From the NCBI RefSeq assembly GCF_002127535.1, contig NZ_MUBJ01000007.1, forward strand, positions 137,511-201,510: 64,000 bases of DNA. Direction: 5' to 3'. Origin of the DNA: Xenorhabdus vietnamensis. Its GTDB lineage: Bacteria > Pseudomonadota > Gammaproteobacteria > Enterobacterales > Enterobacteriaceae. Of the stretch, positions 38,865 to 46,992 are shown one piece after another. The position numbers were made by a program, and so were the translations under genes. Below the pieces are notes generated by a model. The model saw only the letters and a program-made list of their open reading frames with translations. It had not been told where the DNA came from and searched no databases. Each line of letters starts with the position of its first letter. Position 1 is the first letter of the stretch.

Positions 38865-40300
38865 TGGCTATGGACAAAAACAGTATTTCTTCAGTCTTCT
38901 CAGATTTGAAAAACAAAGCATCCAAAAGTATTGAGAAGCAAAAGAGTAAAATGACCCATCCTACTAAGGTTCCCAATTGTTCGGGAAAAGTGGGTGATCC
39001 GGGCGTGAAATGTAATCAAAAATTCAGTCATCAGCTAAAATTATTGCCGATTGAGAATCAGGTTAACGTGAGTAATGTGCCTTATGCATATATCTCTATT
39101 CCCGCCAGAGGATTTGGTAAAACGAATGGCGAAGGTGAAACCGACCGTATTATGACCCGGCAACCTGAAGAAGTGACTGTATTGGTTGGCAAGTTGGCCA
39201 AAAGTTACGAAAGAAGGCGTGGTAGTTTTGGTTCACTGAAGGAACTCGAAGAAAGGAAAATCAGCTTGCTTACAAATACGGGTGAGCCAACCACCGAAAA
39301 ACCGTATATCAGTGGGTATGATTATATTACTGTGGTAGGTGCCAGAACAGCACCCGGAGAATTTAGCGCAGGAGCAGCGAAGAGAACAGTTACAACACTT
39401 GTGGATCCTCTTATAGATTGGGAAAAAGATTGGAATATATTTACAGAATCACCGGGAAATCAATACCGTTTTATTAATTGCGGATTACATCAGTTGCAGC
39501 TTTTTCCTCAAGCCAGTCAGGGTGATCACGCAGTGCAACGTATTATGGTAGTATTTGAGCAAGGATATACCAAAAAGGATATTAAGAGGATTGACGAATA
39601 CACTAAAGGGTTAGGCGGACGTATTGTTTATATAAAAAACAAGCAAGGACTTATCGAATTTCTGAATCAGAGGAAAGAAAAGAAAAGACTTATTAAGGAG
39701 ATGGTGATCTTCAGTCATGGCATCATTGATTATGCCACTTTTCATTATAAAGGGGAGAATGTAGAGGATGGGTTGTTTGGACCAAAGGAGATTGAAAAGG
39801 TCTATGAGTCGATATTTGATTTCGATGCTAAAATAACGACTTATGCTTGCCGAGCGGGTATTTCAGTTGATAACGGATGGCCTGGTGATTTTACAGGAAT
39901 ACCTGATGCAGGACAGAATAAAAGCCCAGCACAACAAATGGCGAATGCGTGGGATGTTGAAGTCAAAGCATTTGAGAGACGTTCTACATATGTGGGTGTT
40001 TATGGAGCTGAAGAGGAAAAAAAATATAATTCAATACTTGATAAGTATGAGGCTGCTAATAGAGCTTATAAATATGAATTGGCTAAAGGGAATAAAAATG
40101 CCAAACCACCAGAAAAACCTAATGATTATGATATAATGAAAAAGCGAGTTGAAGGTGTTAAAACAAGAGAATATAACGAAGATCATGGTGGTGGCCCTAT
40201 TGAACCGGATGGTTCTTGGCAATTACCAGGGACAGGGAATACACCGAAAGGATTAAAAAATGGCCTACAGAATTATAAACCAATAGAGTGGACCTTATGA
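38864..40300 (+). CDS. Putative T6SS effector with caspase-like His/Cys motifs
   Basis: 478 aa. No family is recognised over the full length, and position directly after a DUF4123 adaptor marks it as the cargo. Residues 280-290 (MVIFSHGIIDY) and 323-331 (KITTYACRAG) form two hydrophobic strands ending in SHG and ACRAG. The order and look match the catalytic His-Gly and Ala-Cys pair of clan CD cysteine peptidases such as caspases (SHG, QACRG). His285 and Cys329 would be the dyad. The N-terminal 270 residues probably serve loading; the C-terminal tail is lysine/glutamate-rich. Protease activity is inference. The next gene overlaps its stop and is a likely immunity gene. Confidence 0.6.
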   Translation: MAMDKNSISSVFSDLKNKASKSIEKQKSKMTHPTKVPNCSGKVGDPGVKCNQKFSHQLKLLPIENQVNVSNVPYAYISIPARGFGKTNGEGETDRIMTRQPEEVTVLVGKLAKSYERRRGSFGSLKELEERKISLLTNTGEPTTEKPYISGYDYITVVGARTAPGEFSAGAAKRTVTTLVDPLIDWEKDWNIFTESPGNQYRFINCGLHQLQLFPQASQGDHAVQRIMVVFEQGYTKKDIKRIDEYTKGLGGRIVYIKNKQGLIEFLNQRKEKKRLIKEMVIFSHGIIDYATFHYKGENVEDGLFGPKEIEKVYESIFDFDAKITTYACRAGISVDNGWPGDFTGIPDAGQNKSPAQQMANAWDVEVKAFERRSTYVGVYGAEEEKKYNSILDKYEAANRAYKYELAKGNKNAKPPEKPNDYDIMKKRVEGVKTREYNEDHGGGPIEPDGSWQLPGTGNTPKGLKNGLQNYKPIEWTL

Positions 40301-40935
40301 GTTTACTAAAACAGAAAATCATCACAATAATATCTATTTTAATAGTTTTAATTTTATTGTCTTTAGGAGGTTATCATATGTATATACAAAAATATCAGAT
40401 GTATGTTAGGGTTACGTCATATGATGAAAATTCGCCTGAATTTCCTAGCAAAAAAAATTGGTTCGATGCCAGTGAATGGCTAAATTCATCACAGTATATT
40501 AAAGTCCATGACGCCTATCTAATTAATAAAAAATTTGTCCCTATTGAAAATTTAGACACATTGAAAGCTTTGAGCATAACAATGACATTACAGGATGAAA
40601 TTGATAATTCAAGGAAGTTCCCTGAACTTCACGAATTACAAAATATGGAAACCATAAAATTCCTGCATTTAATGCAAGATAAAATTAGCTATGAATATAT
40701 ATATACAAAATTTGATAAAGAGTCATTAAAACCAATATTGGATTTCTTTTTAATCAAATTCCCTCATAAAGATAAAAAATATGAGCTATTAGTGATGAGA
40801 AGAAAATATGAAGATGAATATGTATACGATCGCTACGATTCTATTTATAGAGAAAACGAGTGGCATAAGAGCAATAAAGATACTCTGACATACAGAGATT
40901 ACCTTGCAGGAAAGATTGATTCATACAAACAATAA
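40297..40935 (+). CDS. Putative immunity protein, membrane-anchored, copy 1
   Basis: 212 aa with a lysine-flanked single transmembrane segment (IITIISILIVLILLSLGG, about residues 8-25). A soluble domain predicted to be periplasmic follows. The ATG at 40297 overlaps the effector stop (ATGA). It shares many segments with the next gene (SYDENS, WFDASEWL, LMQDK, YRDYL). Neither family nor mechanism is known. Tight coupling to the effector and the duplication favour an immunity role; periplasmic exposure would imply that the effector acts there. Confidence 0.6.
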   Translation: MSLLKQKIITIISILIVLILLSLGGYHMYIQKYQMYVRVTSYDENSPEFPSKKNWFDASEWLNSSQYIKVHDAYLINKKFVPIENLDTLKALSITMTLQDEIDNSRKFPELHELQNMETIKFLHLMQDKISYEYIYTKFDKESLKPILDFFLIKFPHKDKKYELLVMRRKYEDEYVYDRYDSIYRENEWHKSNKDTLTYRDYLAGKIDSYKQ

Positions 40936-40948
40936 TTTTTTCTAAAAA

Positions 40949-41004
40949 CTATAGCTGCTGGGTTTTTAATGCGATGAAAGATATATTTTTCCATCAGCTA
41001 TAGT
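40949..41004 (+). terminator. Inverted repeat after putative immunity gene 1
   Basis: CTATAGCTGCTGG (40949-40961) pairs with CCATCAGCTATAG (40991-41003) with one mismatch. A similar structure follows the second copy, so gene and hairpin were duplicated together. A mild terminator is possible. Confidence 0.55.
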
Positions 41005-41080
41005 GTTGGCAATTATGGTAAAAATCAATTTATTAGGTGGATTTCAAAATTAAAATACTGTGATTTGAAAATATGAAAAT

Positions 41081-41710
41081 ATGAAAATATCTAACATAAA
41101 ACTTTTCTTCATAATGTTTTTTTTGATAGCATTAGTTTTCTCTGGGAGCTACTATATGTATATGCAAAAATATAAAATGGCAATACTGGTGCCATCGTAT
41201 GATGAAAATTCTTCAGAATATCCGAGTAAAAAAGTATGGTTTGATGCCAGTGAATGGTTGGTTACCTCTCAATATATTAAAGTGAGTGATTTCTTTCTGA
41301 TTAACAAAAAATTTGATGCTATTGAAAATGTTAATAGCGTTGATGTATTTAAATCCCTGAAAATAACAAGAACATTACAAGAAAAGATTAATGACTCAAG
41401 AGATTTTCCTGAGCTTCATGTTTTAAAAAACATGAATTTTATTGATTTTTTAAAGTTAATGCAAGATAAATTGAATTATGAGTACGTCTATACGGAATTT
41501 GATGAAGAATCATTAAAACCAGTTAGAGACTTTTTTTTGTTAAAATTCCCTTGTAAAGAAAAAAAATATGAATTACTAGTTATTAGAAGTATATATAAAA
41601 ATGAATATACATATGATTCATATTGGTTCATTCTGAGAGAAAATGAATGGCATAATAGTCATAGAGATATTATGACCTACCGCGATTACCTAGAAGGTAA
41701 GATTGATTAA
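41081..41710 (+). CDS. Putative immunity protein, membrane-anchored, copy 2
   Basis: 209 aa paralogue of the previous gene, with N-terminal hydrophobic segment LFFIMFFLIALVFSGSYY and the same conserved blocks (SYDENSSEYPSKK, WFDASEWL, INKKFDAIENV, LMQDKLNYEY). It diverges mainly in the middle and at the C-terminus. The upstream AAAATATG sequence is repeated three times; one of these ATGs (41073) runs into a stop after two codons. A second immunity-like copy may cover a related effector of a competitor. Confidence 0.6.
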   Translation: MKISNIKLFFIMFFLIALVFSGSYYMYMQKYKMAILVPSYDENSSEYPSKKVWFDASEWLVTSQYIKVSDFFLINKKFDAIENVNSVDVFKSLKITRTLQEKINDSRDFPELHVLKNMNFIDFLKLMQDKLNYEYVYTEFDEESLKPVRDFFLLKFPCKEKKYELLVIRSIYKNEYTYDSYWFILRENEWHNSHRDIMTYRDYLEGKID

Positions 41711-41730
41711 TATAAATAATAAATTGGAAA

Positions 41731-41792
41731 CTATAGTCGCTAGTCGCTGAACTGAAAATGATATAAAAAATATATTTCACCAGCGACTATAG
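41731..41792 (+). terminator. Inverted repeat after putative immunity gene 2
   Basis: CTATAGTCGCT (41731-41741) and AGCGACTATAG (41782-41792) are perfectly complementary. It is homologous in place and sequence to the structure at 40949-41004. Confidence 0.55.
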
Positions 41793-41824
41793 CCTTAGCC
41801 ATTATGATCGGAGATATCATAAAT

Positions 41825-42592
41825 ATGCCTATAGAGTTTAATGAAGAGCAATGTAATAAACTAAAAAACCATTCGATCAATACATATATCGATGAATTAG
41901 TAGCGCATTGTAATGAATCCTATCCTTACCTTGAAATGCAATTAGGCAAAGAAGGCTTAAGAACCGTACTGACAGACGCCATAGAAAAAACAAAAAACGA
42001 TGGGTTTGATCAACGTGGTCCTGTTCAGTTTTATATTGATATGTTGATTTTGTTTGGGGCGGAATTTCAGACTGATTCCCAATATTCATGGATAAAGACT
42101 ATCCTTGATAATTACGCTAATCTTGGACAATTAGAAAAAACAACTTTGCTTTATCATAAAGTTAATCGATATTTTAATGAAGTCCAGGGCGAACAGGATG
42201 AATACCTGAAAACCAGTCTGCTTAAATTACAGAGTATCAATATTGAAGGTTTAAACGTTCAATGGAATACCTATGAAAGTAACGTAGATGCACTTTTGAA
42301 TTCCCTTTACCCACAAAAATACCGATATATCAAACAGAAAAATGTCAAAAAACTTATCCAATTCGGCGTTGAGAAATCGGGTCAGTATGACATAGAAAAT
42401 GCTAATGAATCAGCCTTTTTAACCCTGATAATGTTTTTATTAGGCCATCAATTTGATCAGGATATTTTCTTGCCTCATTTAAATACAAAATTGTTCAGGC
42501 AATATTATTCTGATACTGATTCAGCGATCATGAAGATAGAAAAAGAAGTTAAAGATTATTTGAGAATATTTTCCAATAACATAGGAATATAG
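41825..42592 (+). CDS. T6SS-cluster-associated protein of unknown function
   Basis: 255 aa, soluble, with no signal peptide. The N-terminal part (NTYIDELVAHCNESYPYLEM, LRTVLTDAIEKTKNDGFDQR, YIDMLILFGAEFQTDSQYSW) resembles small proteins often found beside VgrG, DUF4123 and PAAR genes. Their function is not established. The start at 41825 has GGAG 11 nt upstream; 41804 is an alternative without a clear site. It lies between the second immunity-like gene and PAAR, so it may assist loading, but this is inference. Confidence 0.6.
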   Translation: MPIEFNEEQCNKLKNHSINTYIDELVAHCNESYPYLEMQLGKEGLRTVLTDAIEKTKNDGFDQRGPVQFYIDMLILFGAEFQTDSQYSWIKTILDNYANLGQLEKTTLLYHKVNRYFNEVQGEQDEYLKTSLLKLQSINIEGLNVQWNTYESNVDALLNSLYPQKYRYIKQKNVKKLIQFGVEKSGQYDIENANESAFLTLIMFLLGHQFDQDIFLPHLNTKLFRQYYSDTDSAIMKIEKEVKDYLRIFSNNIGI

Positions 42593-42613
42593 CTGATTAA
42601 GGAGGGAATAAAT

Positions 42614-42877
42614 ATGCCAAATAAAGCCGTTATCCGGTTAAACGATAAAACCGATCATGGTGGTAAAGTCATCACTGCCATTGATGGTTATGTTTATCAA
42701 GGTGTTCCTGTTGCAGGCAAAGGTGATTTAGTTGTTTGCCCGAAATGTGAAGATACATTTCCGATAGTGGAAGGAAGTGAGACTTTAAAGTATCAGAACA
42801 AACAAATCGCCTTGGAAGGCATGCGTACAGCATGTGGTGCAAAACTGATTGCCAGCCAGAAAACGTTTCTTGCTTAG
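42614..42877 (+). CDS. PAAR-domain T6SS spike tip protein
   Basis: 87 aa consisting of one PAAR domain: VIRLNDKTDHGGKVITA, VAGKGDLVVCPKC, FPIVEGSETLKY, IALEGMRTACGAKLIA. Cysteines and histidine suitable for zinc at the tip are present. PAAR proteins sharpen VgrG and can carry effectors; this one has no extension. AAGGAGG lies 8 nt before the ATG. It closes the rightward operon. Confidence 0.92.
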   Translation: MPNKAVIRLNDKTDHGGKVITAIDGYVYQGVPVAGKGDLVVCPKCEDTFPIVEGSETLKYQNKQIALEGMRTACGAKLIASQKTFLA

Positions 42878-42900
42878 ACACTGACGCGCTGCGCTTGTCT

Positions 42901-42944
42901 TCTCCGTGCTACCGGGTTAATGTATTAGCCCGGTAGCACGGAGA
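42901..42944 (+). terminator. Perfect 16-bp hairpin after PAAR gene
   Basis: TCTCCGTGCTACCGGG (42901-42916) and CCCGGTAGCACGGAGA (42929-42944) are fully complementary around 12 nt. No T-tract follows on the plus strand, so it may act as a 3' barrier or rho-assisted terminator. Confidence 0.6.
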
Positions 42945-43000
42945 GCTGAAAAAATAACGGTTACTATCGATTACCTTTATATAACTGCACCAATTTTCAC

Positions 43001-43286
43001 GGGATAACGGGGTAAATGACATATTTATTATATATTTCATTGTGTTACTCTATCCCAATCTATCCCGTCACATTATGGCGCCAATTTAAATCATTTAAAA
43101 TTCAATAAATTACAGCCTACCAGAGAAAAATCTTTTTCGGGATAACTTCCATTGCTACGATATCACTTTATTTGTAATCACCTAATGTTACGGGATAGTG
43201 CGGGATAAGACGGGATAATTAAAAAAGCTATAACTATCTGATATATTTTAAAATAAATCTTTCTTATCCCAATACCCCGTTATCCC
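43001..43286. repeat. GGGATA iteron cluster, candidate replication region
   Basis: Nine copies of GGGATA occur in under 300 bp: forward at 43001, 43139, 43192, 43202 and 43212, reverse at 43051, 43061, 43265 and 43281. The forward trio is spaced exactly 10 bp (CGGGATAGTG, CGGGATAAGA, CGGGATAATT), and one reverse pair is also 10 bp apart. The spacers are very AT-rich. It sits directly beside the stop of a primase-helicase of the kind that, in P4, binds iterons at ori/crr. No open frame is present. Confidence 0.7.
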
Positions 43287-43310
43287 AATGTTTTTTTCTC
43301 TTACGTGAGG

Positions 43311-46052
43311 TTAATCCTCATCCCTGAAAATCAGCACCACAAACCGCCCCTGAGTGCCATTCACTGAGATGGTTTTGCTGATAAAGCGATCTTTCTCCGC
43401 TTTAACCAGCATTCCAGCCTCTTCTAAGGCTTCAAAGCCGGATTTCTTCTGTAATCCCTGTAATATTTCTGCTTCAAATACACTGGGGATAATATGGTAT
43501 TCAGCCTGTCCATCATGACGGCGGTTATGCACCAGATACCCGGCAAGATCACTAATCCTCATGGCGTGTGAAGTATCAATATCCCCATTTGGCCTGCCGT
43601 AGGTATAAGGCTGAAAGCGTGACAGCCCGTACTTCTGGATAAAGTCACGCGTTCTCGTGATCACCTGATATTTTTCCCGGTTTCCGATGCCAAAATCAGC
43701 TAACCAGTCATCGAAACTTTGCTTTACCGCAGCATGACACGCATCTTTATTCCAGCCGGTAATATGGGTTGCCAGCTCTCCAACGGCATCCAGTAACGCG
43801 AAACGCACGGCAACGCGCTTGACTTGAGCTGAGGCTTCTTCTGGCAGGCTATCAAGCCACTCTTTTTCTTTACGGGCAGTCATGTCGACTGCCTGCTCCT
43901 GATACTCAGACAACCATTGAACCCATGCCCGACCCGCTGCACCACAATAGCGTTTGGATTCACGTTTAATGGCTCTTGCATGAGAATCACCATCCTCATG
44001 GCCATTGAAACATTCCGTATCAATAAAGGGCACACTGAGCAGCCTGACAAGCTGCCCGGCTTTTGGGGTGATCCCGCCTTTTATTAGAAACGTTTCTAAA
44101 TCTTCCTCGCCTGTTGAAAGGGCTGCAATCTTCCAGCGGATCACAGCACGGTTTCCGCCTTCCCGTTTTCCCTGAATTTTACCGACACCGTTAAACAGAC
44201 TGTAGGCACTGTTAGCGACTTCTTTCGGGTTCGAGCTTTGCCCGATTTCATCAATCGGCATAAAGCCATCATTACGGGCTGCGGCTTCATTGTTTAAACC
44301 GTGGTGAGTACCGTGCCATGATAATTTCAGTTCTTCGGGATCGCCGTATAAGCTGCTGGCCGCCTCAACGGTGGTGGTTTTCCCTGCGGAGGATTGCGCA
44401 AATAAATGCACACCAAAGCAGCTCCCGCCTGTCAGTGAGTTAAGTGGGGCAGACAATCCCACCAGTACGCCCAGCATCATTGAGCGGTTGCCTTGCAGTA
44501 ATGACGCAACGTGTGTTTTCCACTGTTCGGCGCTTCCCCTGATCATATAACCGGCAATGGCGGATGTGCCACCACTGAACGCCACAGGCATATAAGGCTG
44601 ACCGATGATTTCACCGTCCGGCATGACATATGCGCCGCAGTGCCAGCCTGCTTTCTGTGTCACAACCCATTCACGGCGATCGCCGCTGCGTTGCAGATGC
44701 TCAGCTAAAACAGGCAACAGACTGTTTTTTACGGTGATGTTCATTCCCCGCGAACGTAATCTGGCCCAGCCAACCGGCATTCCAATTTCACGGCGGGGAA
44801 GCGCTTCAACAATACATTTTCCCGTGCCTTCCTGACGTAGCTTGATAATGAGATAACCTTCGCTGCCATCATTGCCAATGCCAACGATTTCCATGTAATC
44901 GCTCAGCCATTTTTCAACTTCGACGATTTCGCCACCTTGTTCTTTCGGTTCAACCCAGTAAATGCCGTTCTTGCGGATATCGATATGGGGTTTTAGCGGA
45001 TCGTATTCTTTCTCCCGGTATTCATCTGAATCAGTGATTACAGATTTTGACGCTGCTACGTTCCCTACCGCCGCCTGATATAACCCATTGCTGAATGCCT
45101 GCTTTGCTGTCTCAATGCCATGCTGCTGGCGATAATCATTCCAGTCAGCTTTGTATTCCGTAGGTGGCAACGTAACCCAACCATTCACGGCAATAGCCGC
45201 TTTTTCTGCTGAAATCTTGCCGATATTTACCTTTGGTTTGCCTTTTTTATCCAGTTCGTCGGGTCTATGCCAGTCATTATCAGCAGCAAGGATGATTTTT
45301 GCGTCAGGCCATTGTGCCCTGACCTGCTTGGAAACAGTCAGTAAATTGCTTTCATCAATAGCCGCCAGCATTACACCGTCATGTAACTGGCTGACCGTTA
45401 AAGTTGTAGCATACCCCTCGGTAATGATGATTGTGTCCGGCGTTCCGGTTATCTCAGATACAGGGATAAAACTGCCTTTCTTCTGCGTACCGGAAACAAG
45501 ACGTTTTTCACCATTCGGCTTGATGGTCTGAGCACCCGTGATTGTCCCGTGCAATGTTCGAGTGATCAGTAATAATGAACCATCTTTCAATAAGTTCTGA
45601 TTGGGGCATTTCAGTTCTTTTTTCACCAGATATTGAGATTCACCCGTAACTGTAGTGGCAACCAGTGCCGCAATGCGTTCAGAAATCGGCTTTGCCACTT
45701 TCAGTTGTTCTTTGACGCTTTTGGGTTCAGGCAAAGGCATTGCTAAGGTATCAGCCACCAATTTGGCCGCTGCATAAATCGTGATCCCTTTGGCTCTTGC
45801 CACTAAATCCAGCCCGTCACCGTGATTTGGCTCATCACATTGGCGACAATGCCAGTCGCCGTTATGGTTATCATCGATAAAATGAAAGCGATCAGTGCCG
45901 CCACATATCGGGCAAGCACCATGTTTACCTCTTGCCGGAACTTCAACGCCACAAGCGGGCAACAAATTTTGCCAATAGTTAGCGGCGGATTGCTTCACTG
46001 CTAGGATTACATCTAATGGGCGGCGTTTCTGGTTATAATTTCCTTTATTCAT
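43311..46052 (-). CDS. P4-alpha-like primase-helicase
   Basis: 913 aa. Domains in order: the P4-type primase zinc finger (CPICGGTDRFHF and WHCRQC, about 48-76), a toprim-like part (IIITEGYATTLT, KIILAADNDW) and a DUF927 helicase-like region. That region has Walker A AQSSAGKTTTVEAASSLYGD, FMPIDEIGQSSNPKE and KIAALSTGEEDLE. Such proteins prime and unwind satellite or plasmid DNA at iterons. The start is set at the ATG at 46052; a GTG at 46058 overlaps the previous stop. The adjacent repeats at 43001-43286 suit its presumed target. Confidence 0.88.
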   Translation of the reverse strand: MNKGNYNQKRRPLDVILAVKQSAANYWQNLLPACGVEVPARGKHGACPICGGTDRFHFIDDNHNGDWHCRQCDEPNHGDGLDLVARAKGITIYAAAKLVADTLAMPLPEPKSVKEQLKVAKPISERIAALVATTVTGESQYLVKKELKCPNQNLLKDGSLLLITRTLHGTITGAQTIKPNGEKRLVSGTQKKGSFIPVSEITGTPDTIIITEGYATTLTVSQLHDGVMLAAIDESNLLTVSKQVRAQWPDAKIILAADNDWHRPDELDKKGKPKVNIGKISAEKAAIAVNGWVTLPPTEYKADWNDYRQQHGIETAKQAFSNGLYQAAVGNVAASKSVITDSDEYREKEYDPLKPHIDIRKNGIYWVEPKEQGGEIVEVEKWLSDYMEIVGIGNDGSEGYLIIKLRQEGTGKCIVEALPRREIGMPVGWARLRSRGMNITVKNSLLPVLAEHLQRSGDRREWVVTQKAGWHCGAYVMPDGEIIGQPYMPVAFSGGTSAIAGYMIRGSAEQWKTHVASLLQGNRSMMLGVLVGLSAPLNSLTGGSCFGVHLFAQSSAGKTTTVEAASSLYGDPEELKLSWHGTHHGLNNEAAARNDGFMPIDEIGQSSNPKEVANSAYSLFNGVGKIQGKREGGNRAVIRWKIAALSTGEEDLETFLIKGGITPKAGQLVRLLSVPFIDTECFNGHEDGDSHARAIKRESKRYCGAAGRAWVQWLSEYQEQAVDMTARKEKEWLDSLPEEASAQVKRVAVRFALLDAVGELATHITGWNKDACHAAVKQSFDDWLADFGIGNREKYQVITRTRDFIQKYGLSRFQPYTYGRPNGDIDTSHAMRISDLAGYLVHNRRHDGQAEYHIIPSVFEAEILQGLQKKSGFEALEEAGMLVKAEKDRFISKTISVNGTQGRFVVLIFRDED

Positions 46053-46054
46053 GA

Positions 46055-46465
46055 TCACTCATCCTCACCATTAACAGCCGCATAAAGCGCGTGATAAACT
46101 TCATGGTTGATATCACAGGCCAGTGACAGCAAATCATGCAATTCTTCCGAACAGTGTTGGCTGGCCTGCTCAAGAATGACTTCATATAAAGAAGTGCATA
46201 ATCCTGCCCGAAATAAGGACTGGCCTAATGGATCTCTTTCCCGTTGTACGATGCAATTGACTAATTTATTCACTGGGTTCTGTGGGGCATGTTTCAACAG
46301 GTCTCGATGAACTTCCTGATGAATCCCGTGCGCCAGCACAATCAGGTTATTTAAGTTGGTTTCGCAGCGTTCATCCTTGGCTTTTTTGGTAATGTACGTG
46401 AAAAGTGAAATCCCCAAACCAGAACGATATAGAGCCTGTTTTAATGAGATAGGTTTATTATTCAT
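46055..46465 (-). CDS. Small satellite protein with internal duplication
   Basis: 136 aa from the ATG at 46465. Two halves are similar: SLKQALYRSGLGISLFTYI...LNNLIVLAHGIHQEVHRDLL, and PLGQSLFRAGLCTSLYEVI...LHDLLSLACDINHEVYHALY. Each is about 50 residues and helical. The product is not recognised and no catalytic motif is visible. It sits between the Icd-like gene and the primase, and its stop overlaps the primase GTG, so it probably belongs to the early operon of the element. Confidence 0.7.
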   Translation of the reverse strand: MNNKPISLKQALYRSGLGISLFTYITKKAKDERCETNLNNLIVLAHGIHQEVHRDLLKHAPQNPVNKLVNCIVQRERDPLGQSLFRAGLCTSLYEVILEQASQHCSEELHDLLSLACDINHEVYHALYAAVNGEDE

Positions 46466-46958
46466 GATGCGCCCCCTGAATAGGCAGACGACCAGCAAAT
46501 AACAAAATATAGTCGCGAACAAGCATCATTCTTGCATGATGTTCATTGGGGGCGCTTGTTTCGATACGGCAAGGTATTGAGACTAAATCTGAACGTTTGA
46601 TGCTCAAAAATAGAAATTTAAAGTGAGTTTGGGTAGGGATAGTCATCATAACGACGATCTCCTTTTCTTTTTCTAAGGAGTCACCGCGAGAGGTCTCAAT
46701 CTCTATGGGGGCGGTGACGCTGACAGGGTTGAGACTACTGGCAGAAAAGGAAACCAGCCAGCCCGAAGGCTGCCCCATCAGCATCACCATTGAATTTGTA
46801 TAGGCAAATAACGCCTTACTAAATGAAAGGTGCTGTAATGCTGCGACATAAAAAAAGACGCTTGGAGCGTCATGTGTCGCCTTTTCTATTATCAGGGTCT
46901 CAATCCTGACACCAGATTTTGCTGGTGCAAGCGCAATATAGCCAATGCTTGATGACAA
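46458..46958 (-). CDS. Icd/Ash-like host cell division inhibitor family protein
   Basis: 166 aa. The sequence SGVRIETLIIEKATHDAPSV, then LNPVSVTAPIEIETSRG, FKFLFLSIKRSD and ARMMLVRDYILLFAGRLPI is characteristic of the Icd-like/Ash proteins of P4-related prophages. The P4 member can interfere with host division; activity here is not shown. In P4 this region also encodes the immunity RNA. It overlaps the next gene by 8 bp and starts 35 bp after the integrase stop. Confidence 0.85.
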   Translation of the reverse strand: MSSSIGYIALAPAKSGVRIETLIIEKATHDAPSVFFYVAALQHLSFSKALFAYTNSMVMLMGQPSGWLVSFSASSLNPVSVTAPIEIETSRGDSLEKEKEIVVMMTIPTQTHFKFLFLSIKRSDLVSIPCRIETSAPNEHHARMMLVRDYILLFAGRLPIQGAHHE

Positions 46959-46992
46959 AGTAAAGAGATAATTATTACTATTTTTTTAATGG

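Noticed and set aside
43001..43286. CRISPR-like array
   Set aside because: Repeats are only 6-8 bp, in both orientations and without uniform spacers; no cas genes. Iterons fit better.
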